This document shows, in pieces, positions 14,101-14,300 of a stretch of DNA of 14,300 bases (within the stretch, counting starts at the first letter, position 1; each line of letters begins with the position of its first letter). Below the pieces are notes generated by a model. The model had not been told where the DNA came from, made no database searches, and saw only the letters and a program-made list of their open reading frames with translations. Position numbers and translations under genes: made by a program. Source of the stretch: Candidatus Sulfopaludibacter sp. SbA3 (GTDB taxonomy: Bacteria; Acidobacteriota; Terriglobia; 20CM-2-55-15); the NCBI GenBank assembly GCA_945861845.1, contig CAMAWS010000022.1, positions 1-14,300 of the forward strand, written 5' to 3'.

Positions 14101-14276
14101 TTGAATCGATGGTCCGTGGTTCATCCGATTGGAGAGTCCTCGCACCGTGGGCACGCAGCTTGATGCATTTGGGCCGCCTGCAGGAAGCCGCCCCTGTCGT
14201 CGAGCAACTCCTGTCCAGCGGATATCGTGAGAATCGCCTCCTCGATCTTTGCAAGCAGAAAGGTCTGCCGGTCTAG
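11145..14276 (+). CDS. Cyclase-like / Ser-Thr kinase / TPR transmembrane signalling protein
   Basis: A 1043-residue multi-domain regulator starting at TTG. Residues 8-190 resemble a class III nucleotide cyclase: TDLVDST with Asp15, DKTDGFLLLF with Lys56 and Asp59, and RAGIHLGEV (95-103). Residues 233-500 are a Hanks-type kinase: GEGGFGEV (240-247), Lys262, Glu276, HKDIKPANVL (357-366, with HKD instead of HRD), DFG (381-383) and APE (422-424). The DFG-APE segment is long, about 44 residues. A charged, probably coiled stretch (500-530) leads to one membrane helix (about 533-552). After it come TPR-like repeats of about 46-51 residues (roughly 615-1025), with recurring SHGSVGE, SHSSIAQ and SHGSIGS helix starts. 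The kinase and cyclase-like parts are predicted to be cytoplasmic and the TPRs periplasmic. The substrate is unknown. The gene is divergent from dprA and appears monocistronic within view. Confidence 0.9.
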   Translation: MRPADAAIKTLVVTDLVDSTALLDKLGDERASSVFARCDRAARSRLTDFGGQEIDKTDGFLLLFDRPIDACRYVIAFHSNLAELSEEMGLKLSARAGIHLGEVFLRNNSAEDVTRGAKPIEVEGLAKPTVARLASLAQGQQTLLTRSAFELARRAAVSEAISEMPIQWMAHGPYLLKGVDEPVEVFEVGVLGFAPLSVPPNSEKARRAVAAGDEMTLGWRPAPGQEIPHRANWIVREKLGEGGFGEVWLASHKKTAEKRVFKFCFQAERLRSLRREVMLFRLMKEALGNRDDIARVLDWQFDEPPYFLESEYTEGGSFADWAEGRGGLREIPLVTRLELVSQVAVALSAAHSVGVLHKDIKPANVLIAEDTHGLPKARLTDFGIGLVQDKERLLEKGITAYDFTGMMAPEGEATAGTHMYMAPELIEGKVASVQADVYALGVMLYQAVVGDFGRALTSNWDRDIHDDLLREDIAALVDGSPERRLANAAEIAERLRTLEYRRAARIEEQRSREEAAASHLALERAQRRRKQITALAAVASIVMLVVSVLGIQAIRARSEADFRRGQAEDLISFMVGDLRSKLTPVGRLDVLDDVGKKAMDYFAAIPKSSVTDADLMRRSKTLSQIGNVRMAQGKLPEALELFQESVTIAQEVTSRNPSVAEWQVALGESHGSVGEALRRQSDFNGALEHLQIRIEIAKALTAKYPDNSEYQLELSYAYVDLGRLQEIQSDHQGAALQAYRESLAIKQQMAARDPENTGRQVDLAVSHSSIAQVLDKLGDLQGALKSSTNELAIREALSMKDPRNMDWKIKLAMSHGSIGSLLRIMGQSEAALMHLQAYRNITQELTERDPANNAWQWEFAVSQLNVAFALLRVGSRDDSGSLLQTPMAFFERYTVTNPTATGGKLILAQIYRAIGEYKLSQGNPGGAVEALRSAIAIVDAMLQKRPEDEDLKQRLSNFQNVLGEALEAAGRNAEATAAWTRAGLLVESMVRGSSDWRVLAPWARSLMHLGRLQEAAPVVEQLLSSGYRENRLLDLCKQKGLPV

Positions 14277-14300
14277 TACTTGCTCGATTCCCACTCAGGA

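Noticed and set aside
11145..14276. Two separate genes for the kinase and TPR parts
   Set aside because: The frame is open without interruption from the TTG to the TAG, and the membrane helix joins the parts as in known kinase-TPR proteins.

Overview
The window (14.3 kb, moderately GC-rich) looks like bacterial chromosome. The best taxonomic guess is Acidobacteriota or a related soil phylum. This rests on the gene set, the multi-domain Ser/Thr kinase, the signal-peptide/lipobox proteins typical of diderms, and abundant palindromic intergenic repeats. It is an inference; there is no rRNA or other strong marker here.

Positions 10309 down to 38 hold nine genes, all on the minus strand and mostly tightly packed. 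In transcription order they are dprA (DNA uptake/recombination), topA (topoisomerase I), folC (folate polyglutamylation), a PlsC-type acyltransferase, a class I glutamine-amidotransferase-like gamma-glutamyl hydrolase, an exported LolA-like protein, hslV and hslU (the HslVU protease), and a fibronectin-III lipoprotein. Several pairs overlap or nearly touch: plsC/hydrolase by ATGA, hslU/lipoprotein by GTGA, and the LolA-like gene/hslV separated by 5 bp. dprA-topA at one end and hslV-hslU at the other recall the dprA-topA-trmFO-xerC-hslV-hslU order known from Firmicutes and others, but here the middle holds folate, lipid and envelope genes.

Two repeats sit inside this run. An 86-bp element with 27-bp inverted ends fills the hslV-hslU gap and supplies the hslV stop codon. 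An AT-rich inverted repeat with arms of about 40 bp fills the topA-folC gap. Each ends 3-4 bp from a start codon (hslU, folC) that lacks a visible Shine-Dalgarno sequence.

Positions 10310-11144 (835 bp) have no credible gene. They hold a cluster of GC-rich hairpins, including two more partial copies of the hslV-hslU element and a nested set that could fold as a three-way junction.

On the plus strand, divergent from dprA, 11145-14276 encodes a 1043-residue signalling protein: class III cyclase-like domain, Ser/Thr kinase domain, one membrane segment, then TPR repeats. It is the most unusual protein in the window. The last 24 bases hold nothing recognisable.
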